Positions 8,823 through 19,908 of a DNA stretch of 48,055 bases are shown here, piece by piece; the first letter of the stretch is position 1; every line of letters begins with the position of its first letter. The translations under genes and the position numbers were made by a program. Origin of the DNA: Pseudothauera lacus (GTDB lineage: Bacteria > Pseudomonadota > Gammaproteobacteria > Burkholderiales > Rhodocyclaceae); assembly GCF_003034845.1 (NCBI RefSeq), contig NZ_PZKC01000016.1:1-48055 (forward strand), read 5' to 3'. The notes below the pieces were generated by a model. It did no database searches and had not been told where the DNA came from. It saw only the letters and a list, made by a program, of their open reading frames with translations.

Positions 8823-9956
8823 TCAGTAGACGATGCGCCCGCCGTCGGCCAGCATGGCGAAGTCGACGTAGCTCGATCCGGACTTGCCGCGCTGGCCGAA
8901 ATCCACCATGTAGCCGCCCAGATCGACCCGGCGCATGCCTTGCAGCGCGCGCACGACAGCTGCGGGAGTGGGCGAGCCACCTGCGGCCTGCAGCGCGTGC
9001 ACCAGCGTTTTCGCGGCAATGAAGCCCTCGATGGAACGCGCCGAGAGATCCGCATCGTTGCTGCGCTCGCGCAGACGCAGGTATTCGAGATTGACCGCGA
9101 TCGTGCGCTGGGTCTCCAGCGGCAGCACCACCGAGAAGGCGAAGCCGCGTGCGCCGTCCGGTCCCAGCCTGTCGAGAAGCTGGCGGGTATCGATGATCGA
9201 CATGCCATACAGCGTGGCAGTGCCACCGCCCTCGCGGAAGCGGCGGACGAACTCGATGGCAGCGGCTGTCGTGGCGCCAAGGAAGACCACCTGTGGCTGT
9301 GCCGCCAGCATCGCCGCCACCGCGGCGTCGACATCCACCGTGTTGCGCGCATACCCGGCCCGCGCCACCAGCTCGACGCCGTGGCGCGCGGCCGCGGCAT
9401 CGGCACCGGCAATGACGTCCTCGCCGAGCGCGTCGTCCTGATACACCAGCCCGACGCGCTTGATGTTAAGGCCGGCAAGATTGGTAAACAGGCGATTGAC
9501 CTCTTCGTGATAACTCGCTTTGATGACGAACACATTGGCGCCGGCAATCGCATTGGTGGCCCCCGAGACTGCCCCGACCAAGGGCACGCCACTGCGGCGC
9601 AGCACACCGTCGGCAATCAGCGCCTCGACGTTGGTGGTACCGACGGTACCGATCAGCGCCACCGGTGACTCGCGCTCAATCACCTCCCGCACCAGACTCA
9701 CCGTCTGCGCCGCCTGCTGCGCGTCGTCACGGGTCAGCAGCCGGATCTGCGCACCGCGCACCCCGCCCTGGGCATTGACGTGATCGATGTAAAGCTTGAC
9801 GCCGGCATGGATCGCCCGCCCGGTCACCGCCTGGGAGCCACTGAACGGCGCCACCTGGGCGATGACGATGTCGCGCCCCTGGGCGATTGCGGCATCCGGC
9901 ACGGCAAAAAGGTGAAGAAAGGCGAGAAAGGTGCACAAACGGAACGGCAGGCGCAT
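8823..9956 (-). CDS. Periplasmic substrate-binding protein, branched-chain amino acid type
   Basis: A type I periplasmic binding protein of the LivJ / Peripla_BP_6 class, 377 residues. A clear signal peptide (MRLPFRLCTFLAFLHLF, cut near AIA-Q) precedes a mature start IVIAQVAPFSGSQAV typical of the family. Later segments such as HAGVKLYIDHVNAQGGV and VGLVYQDDALGE also fit. I chose the ATG at 9956 because the upstream ATG at 9995 would add 13 residues before the signal peptide and has no ribosome site. No permease or ATPase genes are adjacent, so it is an orphan binding protein. It may serve a distant Liv-type transporter or act in sensing. Ligands in this family include amino acids, amides, urea and aromatic acids. 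Confidence 0.87.
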   Translation of the reverse strand: MRLPFRLCTFLAFLHLFAVPDAAIAQGRDIVIAQVAPFSGSQAVTGRAIHAGVKLYIDHVNAQGGVRGAQIRLLTRDDAQQAAQTVSLVREVIERESPVALIGTVGTTNVEALIADGVLRRSGVPLVGAVSGATNAIAGANVFVIKASYHEEVNRLFTNLAGLNIKRVGLVYQDDALGEDVIAGADAAAARHGVELVARAGYARNTVDVDAAVAAMLAAQPQVVFLGATTAAAIEFVRRFREGGGTATLYGMSIIDTRQLLDRLGPDGARGFAFSVVLPLETQRTIAVNLEYLRLRERSNDADLSARSIEGFIAAKTLVHALQAAGGSPTPAAVVRALQGMRRVDLGGYMVDFGQRGKSGSSYVDFAMLADGGRIVY

Positions 9957-10216
9957 CAGGGTCAGGCTCCGGAAACGGGGTCGGTGGCATTGCAACGGCC
10001 AAGGGGACGATTGTTGGCCGCAGGGCAGGAAGGAGCAATTGCGGATGTCCGCAGGATGGCATCCATCCTCTTTGCTGCATTACAGCATGCCATGCGTATC
10101 TTGCACAGGTTTTACGTTCGCCTCCTTTCGGACTGGCGATTTTCCCGCTGCGGCCTAGACTGCGAATCTGGGAAACAAGAACAGCGGCATCATCCCATCG
10201 ACTATCGAGGCCCCCC
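9957..10216. promoter_or_regulatory. Divergent regulatory region with several short dyads
   Basis: A 260-bp spacer between two divergent genes. It holds three consecutive inverted repeats: GCGGA-TG-TCCGC (10041-10052), AGGATGG-CAT-CCATCCT (10053-10069) and TGCTG-N5-CAGCA (10073-10087). These could be operators or structured leader RNA of the binding-protein gene. I see no strong consensus sigma-70 promoter. Confidence 0.4.
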
Positions 10217-10678
10217 ATGAGCTTTCAGGCACTCGCCGCACACAGCAGCCCCGGGCGTGACGAACTGCTGCACTTCGTCGCCGAGGTGCGCAATCTGCTT
10301 TACCGCATCCTCGAGGACCGCCAGCACTTCGGCTTCCTCTGGGAAGGCGCCGCGTCGCTGCATGAACTGGCCTGGCAGACCTATCGTCACGACATCGTCG
10401 ACGGCGCCGGTCTGGAACTCGACATCGCCATCGCCGACATCCCCGAGTACGTCCTCCGACAACATGGCCTCAGCGGCCGTCCGCTGAGCTTCAAGTTCGG
10501 CGTCGTGGCCACCATAGACGCGCGCTGGGCGCGCATCGGCGCGCATTTCTCGATCCGCGAGTGGCTGGCCCGACTGCTTGCCGCCATCGACGCCATCCTC
10601 GACTCGCTGGTCGCGGCCTGCGGCGGCAAGGGCGGGCTGGTGAAGGAATTCAAGGATGCGCTCGCCGCACTGATCTGA
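10217..10678 (+). CDS. Hypothetical protein, 153 residues
   Basis: I do not recognise this protein. It has a helical N-terminal region (about residues 13-60), a segment DIAIADIPEYVLR (about 75-87), and a C-terminal helical stretch with a Gly-rich break (AACGGKGG) before a short final helix. No signal peptide or clear membrane helix is present, so it is probably cytoplasmic. Codon use matches the neighbours, and the frame is the only sensible one in this stretch. The start ATG at 10217 has a weak purine-rich upstream (CGAGG). It is divergent from the orphan binding protein and precedes the first PEP-CTERM gene by 192 bases, without evident operon linkage. Confidence 0.6.
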   Translation: MSFQALAAHSSPGRDELLHFVAEVRNLLYRILEDRQHFGFLWEGAASLHELAWQTYRHDIVDGAGLELDIAIADIPEYVLRQHGLSGRPLSFKFGVVATIDARWARIGAHFSIREWLARLLAAIDAILDSLVAACGGKGGLVKEFKDALAALI

Positions 10679-10743
10679 ACCGATCACAAGATTCATGGAT
10701 GCTCAGGCATCACCGCCGCACCGACCTTCATGACCCTACTGTG

Positions 10744-10761
10744 TGTCGGGTTTCTTTACAC
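10744..10761 (+). promoter_or_regulatory. Candidate PEP-CTERM box (upstream activator site)
   Basis: TGTCGG-N5-TTTACAC, 18 bases, ends 50 bases before the -24 element of the sigma-54 promoter at 10812. The same motif with the same spacing occurs upstream of the second PEP-CTERM gene (46767). It has partial dyad character (TGT...ACA), as expected for a Fis-type response regulator such as PrsR. The role is inferred. Confidence 0.6.
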
Positions 10762-10811
10762 ACATCTGTTCTACCTGAAAAAGATACTTATATTTCAATC
10801 ACAAGCGCTCC

Positions 10812-10825
10812 GGCACAGGTTTTGC
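10812..10825 (+). promoter_or_regulatory. Sigma-54 (-24/-12) promoter of PEP-CTERM gene 1
   Basis: GGCAC-N5-TTGC: GG at 10812 and GC at 10824 with the required 10 bases between them. It lies about 46 bases before the ATG at 10871. It agrees with the known RpoN dependence of PEP-CTERM genes controlled by PrsK/PrsR. Confidence 0.75.
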
Positions 10826-10870
10826 TATCACCTTCGTCGGATAGCATAACCATAACGGAGCAACACCCAG

Positions 10871-11695
10871 ATGAAACTCAAACCCCTTGTCTTCGCCCTC
10901 GCAGTCGGCCTCGTCGCCTCCTCCGGCGCTCACGCCAGCGCCATCGTCAGCGGCTTCAGCGATTTCACCCTGCCGCGCAACGACGACGGCTCCACCGGCC
11001 TGGTGAGCATCGGCTTCGAAGTCAACTTCTTCGGCCTGAACTTCACCCAGCTGTACGTCAACAACAACGGCAACGTCACTTTCGACGCTGCCCTGGCCAC
11101 CTACACGCCGTTCGGCCTCACCGCCACCAACCGCCAGATCATCGCCCCGTTCTTCGCCGACGTGGATACCCGCAGCGCCGGCAACCCGGTGACCTACGGC
11201 CTCGGCGTGTATGAGGGCTACAACGCTTTCGGCGTCAACTGGGTGGATGTTGATTACTACTCGAGCAGTTCCTCGCACACCAACCGCAACAGCTTCCAGC
11301 TGATTCTGGTCGACCGCGCCGACGTTGCCGCAGGCGACTTCGACATCATCTTCAACTACGACCAGATCCAGTGGGAAACCGGCACCGCCAGCGGCGGCAA
11401 CAGCTCGGGCCTGGGCGGCAACAGCGCCCGCGCCGGCTACTCGAACGGTACCGGCACCCCGGGAACCTTTCATGAGATGGAAGGTTCGGCAGTCAACGGC
11501 GCCTTCCTCGATGGCGGTCCCAACGCCCTGATCTCCGGCAGCCTCAACTCCGGAGTCGACGGCCGCTACATCTTCCAGGCCCGCAGTGGCAGCATCAATC
11601 CCAACCCGAACCCGGTTCCGGAACCCGCCACCCTCGCCCTGCTCGGCATCGGTCTCGCCGGTCTGGGCGCGCTGCGCCGCCGCCGTCAGTCCTGA
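10871..11695 (+). CDS. PEP-CTERM protein with nidogen-like (NIDO) domain
   Basis: A secreted 274-residue protein. It has a signal peptide (residues 1-23, cut near HAS-A), a beta-rich extracellular domain whose middle (residues about 50-150: FFGLNFTQLYVNNNGNVTF, IIAPFFADVDTR) matches the NIDO domain found in adhesive extracellular proteins, a Gly/Ser/Asn-rich stretch (175-200), and the C-terminal sorting signal VPEPATLALLGIGLAGLG followed by RRRR. In this system an exosortase recognises and cleaves at the PEP motif and the product is released or anchored at the surface, usually alongside exopolysaccharide. No exosortase gene lies in the window. The gene stands alone, with a sigma-54 promoter upstream and its own terminator. 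Ribosome site GGAG lies 10 bases before the ATG. Confidence 0.92.
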   Translation: MKLKPLVFALAVGLVASSGAHASAIVSGFSDFTLPRNDDGSTGLVSIGFEVNFFGLNFTQLYVNNNGNVTFDAALATYTPFGLTATNRQIIAPFFADVDTRSAGNPVTYGLGVYEGYNAFGVNWVDVDYYSSSSSHTNRNSFQLILVDRADVAAGDFDIIFNYDQIQWETGTASGGNSSGLGGNSARAGYSNGTGTPGTFHEMEGSAVNGAFLDGGPNALISGSLNSGVDGRYIFQARSGSINPNPNPVPEPATLALLGIGLAGLGALRRRRQS

Positions 11696-11716
11696 GCCCG
11701 CACACGCAGCATCAGC

Positions 11717-11746
11717 AAGGCCCCGCCACGGCGGGGCCTTTTCTTT
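11717..11746 (+). terminator. Rho-independent terminator of PEP-CTERM gene 1
   Basis: AAGGCCCCGC, loop CACG, GCGGGGCCTT, followed by TTCTTT. A 10-bp perfect stem with a T-rich tail, 21 bases after the stop codon. Confidence 0.9.
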
Positions 11747-11840
11747 ACCTGCAGCTGATCACACACTGCACACGCTGTTTCCGCTCCCGGCGCATGGGTT
11801 ATGATTGCCGGCTTATGTCGCACGACCAAGATAACCACCA

Positions 11841-13211
11841 ATGATCCGCAAACTGCTGCGCAAGGTATTCCGCCGCGCCGCGCCTTCCGCATCCGCCGAA
11901 CCGGCACTGATTCCCGTGGAACGCCATGGCATCCGGCGCGAACAGGTTTCCCCCGCGGCCCGCAAGACCTGCAAGGTGCTGCAGGAAAACGGCCACAAGG
12001 CCTACGTGGTAGGCGGTGCGGTGCGCGACCTGCTGATCGGCCATCCGCCCAAGGACTACGACGTCGCCACCAGCGCCACCCCGGAAGAGGTGCGCGCACT
12101 GTTCCGCCGCTCGCGCATCATCGGCCGCCGTTTCAAGATCGTCCATGTGATGAGTGGCCCGGAGACCATCGAGGTCTCCACCTTCCGCGCCAGCCAGGAC
12201 GCTGAAAGCACGGAGACCGACGAACACGGCCGGGTGCTGCGCGACAACGTATACGGCAGCATGGCCGAAGACGCCACACGACGCGATTTCACCGTCAACG
12301 CCCTGTATTACGACCCGCAGAGCGAGACCATCGTCGACTACCACCACGGCGTTGCCGACATCCAGCACAAGACGCTGCGCATGATCGGCGACCCGCGTAC
12401 CCGCTACCGCGAGGACCCGGTACGCATGCTGCGCGCCGTGCGCCTGGGGGCGAAGCTGGGGCTCAGCATCGACCCCGATGCCCGCCACCCGATCCGCGAC
12501 ATGGCGGTGCTGCTGGAGAATGTGCCGGCCGCGCGCCTGTTCGACGAAATGCTCAAGCTGCTTTTCTCCGGCTACGCGGTTCCCTGCCTGAAGCAGTTGC
12601 GCGAGGAAGGCCTGCATCACGGCCTGCTGCCCCTGCTCGACGTCATCCTCGAACAGCCCCTGGGCGAACGCTTCGTCTGGCTGGCGCTGGAGAACACCGA
12701 CCAGCGCGTCCGTCAGGACAAGCCGGTCTCCCCCGGCTTCCTCTTTGCAACTTTGCTGTGGCACGAGGTACTGGCCAACTGGGCGGCCAGGAAAGCCGCC
12801 GGTGAACACACCCAGCCTGCGCTCTTCCAGGCCATGGACGAGGTTCTCGACGCCCAGGCCGGCAAGCTTGCCATCACCCGCCGCATCGTCGGCGACATCA
12901 AGGACATCTGGGCCCTGCAGCCGCGCTTCGACAAACGTACCGGCAAGATGCCCTACCGCCTCATCGAGCAGCCGCGCTTCCGTGCCGGCTGGGACTTCCT
13001 GCGCCTGCGTGCGCAGTCCGGTGAAATCCCGATGGAGCTGGTGGACTGGTGGGACCGCTTCGCCCATGCCGGCGAGGAGGAGCGTGCAACGCTGCTGCGC
13101 AGCGCCCCGGAGACGCCCGCCAGCGACGCCCCGGCAAAGAAGCGCCGGCGGCGGCGGCGCAAGCCCACGGGAGGCGGCGAAGCTGTCGGCGGAGCGCCTG
13201 AGCAGCCATGA
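11841..13211 (+). CDS. pcnB: Poly(A) polymerase I
   Basis: PcnB adds poly(A) tails to RNA 3' ends and so marks RNA for decay. The product is 456 residues, within the usual range. The nucleotidyltransferase head contains YVVGGAVRDLL (GG at 58-59) and the metal-binding DYD (72-74), followed by RRFKIVHV and the neck RYREDPVRMLRAVR. The C-terminus is strongly basic (KKRRRRRRK), which distinguishes poly(A) polymerase from tRNA CCA-transferase and suits RNA binding. A TATGAT hexamer at 11800 is a possible -10. The stop overlaps the folK ATG (ATGA), a conserved pcnB-folK pairing. Confidence 0.94.
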   Translation: MIRKLLRKVFRRAAPSASAEPALIPVERHGIRREQVSPAARKTCKVLQENGHKAYVVGGAVRDLLIGHPPKDYDVATSATPEEVRALFRRSRIIGRRFKIVHVMSGPETIEVSTFRASQDAESTETDEHGRVLRDNVYGSMAEDATRRDFTVNALYYDPQSETIVDYHHGVADIQHKTLRMIGDPRTRYREDPVRMLRAVRLGAKLGLSIDPDARHPIRDMAVLLENVPAARLFDEMLKLLFSGYAVPCLKQLREEGLHHGLLPLLDVILEQPLGERFVWLALENTDQRVRQDKPVSPGFLFATLLWHEVLANWAARKAAGEHTQPALFQAMDEVLDAQAGKLAITRRIVGDIKDIWALQPRFDKRTGKMPYRLIEQPRFRAGWDFLRLRAQSGEIPMELVDWWDRFAHAGEEERATLLRSAPETPASDAPAKKRRRRRRKPTGGGEAVGGAPEQP

Positions 13212-13705
13212 ATCCCGTTTCCACGGGCGCCGTGCGCGCCTATGTGGCCTTCGGCGCCAATCTTGGCGACCCGGCGGTCGCGCTGCAGGCCGCCCTCGCC
13301 GCCCTCGGAGGCCTGCCACAGACCACGCTGGCCGCATGCTCGGCGCTCTACCGCAGCGCCCCGGTGGGGGTAGATGGGCAACCGGACTACACCAACGCCG
13401 TGATCGCCGTTGATACCGGACTGAGCGCCAGCACCTTGCTCGCCGCCCTGCTGGAGATCGAACGCGAGGCCGGGCGCACGCGCGATTACCACCGCGCACC
13501 CCGCATCCTCGACCTCGACCTGCTGCTCTACGGCGACGCCGAGATCCACCAGCCCGATCTCGACGTCCCCCACCCGCGCATGCACGAACGCGCCTTCGTC
13601 CTCCTGCCGCTGCTGGAGATCGCCCCGCAAGTCGTGATCCCCGGCCATGGCAGTGCGGCCGCCCTGCTCGCCGGGGTCGCCGACCAGCCCATCACCCGTC
13701 TCTGA
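13208..13705 (+). CDS. folK: 2-amino-4-hydroxy-6-hydroxymethyldihydropteridine pyrophosphokinase
   Basis: HPPK transfers pyrophosphate from ATP to the pterin in folate synthesis. The product is 165 residues, the normal length. It starts YVAFGANLGDP and carries the two signature regions: REAGRTRDYHRAPRILDLDLLLYGD, whose two Asp residues bind magnesium, and PHPRMHERAFVL. It is translationally coupled to pcnB by a 4-base overlap and may extend into the downstream run of genes. Confidence 0.95.
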   Translation: MNPVSTGAVRAYVAFGANLGDPAVALQAALAALGGLPQTTLAACSALYRSAPVGVDGQPDYTNAVIAVDTGLSASTLLAALLEIEREAGRTRDYHRAPRILDLDLLLYGDAEIHQPDLDVPHPRMHERAFVLLPLLEIAPQVVIPGHGSAAALLAGVADQPITRL

Positions 13706-13744
13706 CCCCCAACTGCCGACGTTCTCCTCCCGAGGAGTTCCACC

Positions 13745-14128
13745 ATGCCTGCCTGGCTGCAAGCGCTGCCAACCACCTTTCTCAGCGTCCCGGTGTGGAT
13801 GCAGGCTGCCTTCCTGCTCACCCTTTCCAACATCTTCATGACCTTCGCCTGGTACGGCCACCTCAAGGGCCTGCAGGGGCGGCCATGGTTCTACGCCGCC
13901 CTGATCAGCTGGGGCATCGCCTTCTTCGAATACATGCTGCAGGTCCCGGCCAACCGCATCGGTGCCACCGCGCTCACCCTGCCGCAGCTCAAGATCATGC
14001 AGGAAGTCATCACCCTGCTGGTCTTCGTTCCCTTCGTCATCCTCTACATGAAGCAGCCCATCAAGCTTGACTACCTTTGGGCTGCCTTGTGTATGCTTGG
14101 CGCGGTCTACTTCATCTTTCGCAGCTAG
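13745..14128 (+). CDS. DMT family protein (DUF486)
   Basis: A small inner-membrane protein of 127 residues with four predicted helices (about residues 18-38, 47-64, 85-105 and 110-126). Segments NIFMTFAWYGHLK and WGIAFFEYMLQVPANRIG are typical of the DUF486 family, which belongs to the drug/metabolite transporter clan. The function is unknown; such short members may act as dimers. A good ribosome site (GAGGAG) precedes the ATG. It sits between folK and a nucleoside kinase with short gaps, so it is probably co-transcribed. Confidence 0.85.
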   Translation: MPAWLQALPTTFLSVPVWMQAAFLLTLSNIFMTFAWYGHLKGLQGRPWFYAALISWGIAFFEYMLQVPANRIGATALTLPQLKIMQEVITLLVFVPFVILYMKQPIKLDYLWAALCMLGAVYFIFRS

Positions 14129-14140
14129 CGCCCCTCCACA

Positions 14141-16551
<2,411 letters not shown>

Positions 16552-16686
16552 GGTTTTCCGCCATCCGCCAGGGCTTGCATCCGCACCCACTTCGTAAGAA
16601 CCTATGGGGACAATAACAATGTCGCCCGGCGCTGCACGGGTTCACGCGGGCGGACAGCACCCCGTAAAAGAACAGGAGGGATACAG

Positions 16687-17130
16687 ATGAAGACCACGGT
16701 TGGGCAGATCCTGGGCAGCAAGAGCGCCCAAGTGCATTCGGTAGCCCCTGGCGTCACCGTATTCGAGGCTCTGGCGCTGATGGCCACCCACAACATCGGT
16801 GCCGTACTGGTCACCGAGGACGACCGCCTGGTGGGCATCTTCACCGAGCGCGACTATGCCCGCAAGGTGGTGCTGAAAGGCCTGCGCTCGGCCGATGTCA
16901 CCGTGCGCGACCTGATGACCCCGGCGCCGTACACCATCACCGCGGACGTCACCCTGGAAGCGGTGATGAACATCATGACGGAAAAGCGCTTCCGCCACCT
17001 GCCGGTACTCGACGACGGCCGCCTGATCGGCATCGTCACCATCGGCGACGTGGTGAAGACGGTCATCGACCAGCAGCGTCAGACCATCGAGCACCTCTCC
17101 AACTACATCGCCGGCGACCTAGCCACCTGA
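16687..17130 (+). CDS. Tandem CBS-domain protein
   Basis: A 147-residue cytoplasmic protein made almost entirely of two CBS domains (about residues 8-65 and 73-130), which together bind an adenine nucleotide or similar ligand. Each domain shows its hallmark GxxxVxxDGRLxGIxTxxD-like end (LVGIFTERDY, LIGIVTIGDV). With no catalytic partner domain, it probably senses energy state and acts on another protein. It has a strong ribosome site (AGGAGGGATACAG) and is separated from panC by 135 bases containing no clear terminator. It ends in a large hairpin before convergent pepN. Confidence 0.9.
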   Translation: MKTTVGQILGSKSAQVHSVAPGVTVFEALALMATHNIGAVLVTEDDRLVGIFTERDYARKVVLKGLRSADVTVRDLMTPAPYTITADVTLEAVMNIMTEKRFRHLPVLDDGRLIGIVTIGDVVKTVIDQQRQTIEHLSNYIAGDLAT

Positions 17131-17167
17131 CGGCAGCCGCCACCCCGGGGGGAGTGGGAGGCTGCCG
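17131..17167. terminator. Shared hairpin between the CBS gene and pepN
   Basis: CGGCAGCC (17131-17138) pairs with GGCTGCCG (17160-17167), with an inner CCAC/GTGG pairing. It starts right after the CBS stop codon and lies 14 bases from the pepN stop, so it may terminate both convergent genes. There is no long T run. Confidence 0.6.
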
Positions 17168-17181
17168 CGCGCGCGGCGGAT

Positions 17182-19872
17182 TCAGTCCGCCAGCGCCTTG
17201 TCGATGATCTCGCCGACATCGGCGGACAGGCCCTCGGCATCGCGCACACGCTCCAGCTGCGGGCGCATCGCCGCCTGCAGCGCAGGCGTGAAGCGGCGCC
17301 AGTTCTCCAGCGCCCGCGCCATGCGCGCAGCGACCTGCGGATTGGCCGCATCGAGGGCGATCACCTGCTCGGCCCAGAGCGCATAGCCGCTGCCGTCGGG
17401 GAGGTGGAACTCCGCCGGGTTGGCGCGGAAGAAACTGCCCAGCAAAGCGTAGACCTTGTTCGGATTGGCCAGGCTGAACGCTGCGTCGGCAAGCAGCGCA
17501 CGCACGCGCGCCAGCGTCGGCGGCGCGGCCGGGTCGCGCCGCCACATGCCGGCCTGCAACGCAAACCACTTGTCGAGCACCAGCGCGTCATCACGATAAC
17601 GCCGGTAGAACGCCGCCAGCGCCCCTTCGGCTTCCGCCACCGCACCGTGCACCAGCGCCGCCAGCGCGCCGAAGCGGTCGGTCATGTTGCCGGCTTCGGC
17701 AAAGCGCTGCGCGGCCAGCGCCACGCCGCGCGCATCGCGCGCTGCACACAGATAGCGCAGGGCGAGGTTGATCAGGGCCCGGCGACCGGCATCGGCAGGG
17801 TGGTAGCGATACTCCGCCGGCTCCACCAGCCCTTCGACCAGCGCCCGCAAGTCGTCCGCCAGCATGCTGCCGAGGGTCATGCCAAGGTGGATCTGCGCCG
17901 CGCGCAGCGCGGCCGGGTCAGCCGGCTGCATGCGTTCGAGCAGATAGGCCTCGGCCGGCAGGCTGAGCGCCTGCGCACGGAAGGCGGCGTCCAGACGTTG
18001 GTCGCGCAGCAGGCGGGCAAAGGCATCGACGAAACCCTGCGGCACGGCCATCGCGCGACCATCGGCGGCAGCCGCGGCAAGTGCCAGCAGCACACGCTCG
18101 GCGTAGCGCTGGGCGGCATCCCAGCGGTTGCAGGCGTCGGCATCATGCGCCATGCGGAAAGCCAGGCGGGCGTCGTCCTCCTCCACTTCAAGAATCACCG
18201 GTGCCGAAAAGCCGCGCAGCAGCGACGGCACGGGTTCGGCATCGAGGCCGACGAAGCGCCACTGTCGGCTCTCGCTGCTGAGTTCGAGCACCCGCGTGGT
18301 GCCCCCCGGATGTGCCTCGCCCTCCAGTTGCAAGGGGCGGTCCTCGCCATCCGGGCCGATCAGGCCGATCGCCAGCGGGATCACCAGCGCCTGCTTCTCG
18401 GCCTGACCCGGCGTCGGCGGGGTGTACTGGGAGACGGTCAACAGATAGCTGCCGGCAGCGCCATCCCATACGCCCTCGGCCTTCACCCGCGGCGTGCCAG
18501 CCTGGCTGTACCAGAGCATGAACTGATCGAGATCGCGGCCATTGGCCTCGGACATCGCCTCGACGAAATCATCGCAGGTCACCGCGCTGCCGTCGTGGTA
18601 GCTGAAGTACAGGTCCATGCCGTTGCGGAACCCTTCCGGACCCAGCAAGGTGTGCAGCATGCGGATGACCTCGGCGCCCTTCTCATACACCGTGGCGGTG
18701 TAGAAGTTGTTGATCTCCTGATAGCTGTCGGGGCGGATCGGGTGGGCCATCGGCCCCGCGTCCTCGGGAAACTGTGCGGCGCGCAGCACGCGCACATCGT
18801 CGATGCGCTTCACCGCGCGCGCTGAAGCGGCAGCCTCGGCACCGGCCGCTGCAGCCAGCATGTCGGCAGAGAACTGCTGGTCGCGGAAGACGGTCAGGCC
18901 TTCCTTGAGGGTGAGCTGGAACCAGTCGCGGCAGGTCACGCGGTTGCCGGTCCAGTTATGAAAGTACTCATGCGCCACCACGCTCTCGATGTGCTCGTAG
19001 TCGGCATCGGTGGCCGTATCCGGCTTTGCCAGCACGTACTTGGTGTTGAAGATGTTGAGGCCCTTGTTCTCCATCGCCCCCATGTTGAAGTCGCTCACCG
19101 CGACGATCATGTAACGGTCGAGATCGAGTTCCAGCCCGAAGGTCTCCTCGTCCCAGCGCATCGCATGGACCAGCGCGTCCATCGCATGGCCGGCGCGATC
19201 GAGATTGCCGGCCTCCACCCAGACCTGCAGCAACACCTCACGCCCCGACGCGGTCAGCTCGCGGCGCTCCAGCACCACCAGATCGGCAGCCACCAGCGCA
19301 AAGAGGTAGCAGGGCTTGGGGAAGGGATCCTCCCAGCGCGCATAGTGACGGCCATCGGGCAATTCCCCCTCCTCCACCAGATTGCCGTTGGAGAGCAGCA
19401 CCGGGCAGCTTGCACGCTCGCCCTCGACGGTGACGGTGAAACGCGCCATCACATCGGGACGATCCGGGAACCAGGTGATGCGGCGGAAGCCCTCGGCCTC
19501 GCACTGGGTGAAGTAGCCGCCACGCGACTGGTAGAGACCCGAGAGCGTGCTGTTGGCGCGCGGATTGATGCGGGTGACGATCTCCAGCTCCGCCTCATCG
19601 CCATCGATGTCGAGCTCGATGCGACTGGCACTGCGGCGCACCGTCCCGGGCTGCGGATCGCAGCCATCGATGGTCAGCGCCAGGGTCTCCAGTTCGTCGC
19701 CATCGAGCACCAGAGCCCCGGCGTCCACGGCACGGTTGCGCACACACGCCAGCCGGCTGGTGACCACGGTGGCCTCGGGATGCAGCGAGAAGTGCAGATC
19801 GACGCGAAGCACCGTCCACGGCAAGGGCATGAACTCGGTGCGACGAATGGTGGGAGCGTGCTCTGCTTTCAT
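17182..19872 (-). CDS. pepN: Aminopeptidase N
   Basis: An M1 zinc metallopeptidase of 896 residues, close to the E. coli PepN length, that removes N-terminal residues from peptides in the cytoplasm. It has the exopeptidase motif GAMENKG (about residue 263) and the zinc site HEYFHNW (about 301-307) with the downstream Glu in LKEGLTVFRDQQFS. A C-terminal helical domain follows. No signal peptide is present, as expected for the cytosolic enzyme. It stands alone, convergent with the CBS gene. The ribosome site is weak. Confidence 0.95.
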   Translation of the reverse strand: MKAEHAPTIRRTEFMPLPWTVLRVDLHFSLHPEATVVTSRLACVRNRAVDAGALVLDGDELETLALTIDGCDPQPGTVRRSASRIELDIDGDEAELEIVTRINPRANSTLSGLYQSRGGYFTQCEAEGFRRITWFPDRPDVMARFTVTVEGERASCPVLLSNGNLVEEGELPDGRHYARWEDPFPKPCYLFALVAADLVVLERRELTASGREVLLQVWVEAGNLDRAGHAMDALVHAMRWDEETFGLELDLDRYMIVAVSDFNMGAMENKGLNIFNTKYVLAKPDTATDADYEHIESVVAHEYFHNWTGNRVTCRDWFQLTLKEGLTVFRDQQFSADMLAAAAGAEAAASARAVKRIDDVRVLRAAQFPEDAGPMAHPIRPDSYQEINNFYTATVYEKGAEVIRMLHTLLGPEGFRNGMDLYFSYHDGSAVTCDDFVEAMSEANGRDLDQFMLWYSQAGTPRVKAEGVWDGAAGSYLLTVSQYTPPTPGQAEKQALVIPLAIGLIGPDGEDRPLQLEGEAHPGGTTRVLELSSESRQWRFVGLDAEPVPSLLRGFSAPVILEVEEDDARLAFRMAHDADACNRWDAAQRYAERVLLALAAAAADGRAMAVPQGFVDAFARLLRDQRLDAAFRAQALSLPAEAYLLERMQPADPAALRAAQIHLGMTLGSMLADDLRALVEGLVEPAEYRYHPADAGRRALINLALRYLCAARDARGVALAAQRFAEAGNMTDRFGALAALVHGAVAEAEGALAAFYRRYRDDALVLDKWFALQAGMWRRDPAAPPTLARVRALLADAAFSLANPNKVYALLGSFFRANPAEFHLPDGSGYALWAEQVIALDAANPQVAARMARALENWRRFTPALQAAMRPQLERVRDAEGLSADVGEIIDKALAD

Positions 19873-19908
19873 TGGACTGGGTGTGCCGTAGGGGGATTGA
19901 AGGGCGGA

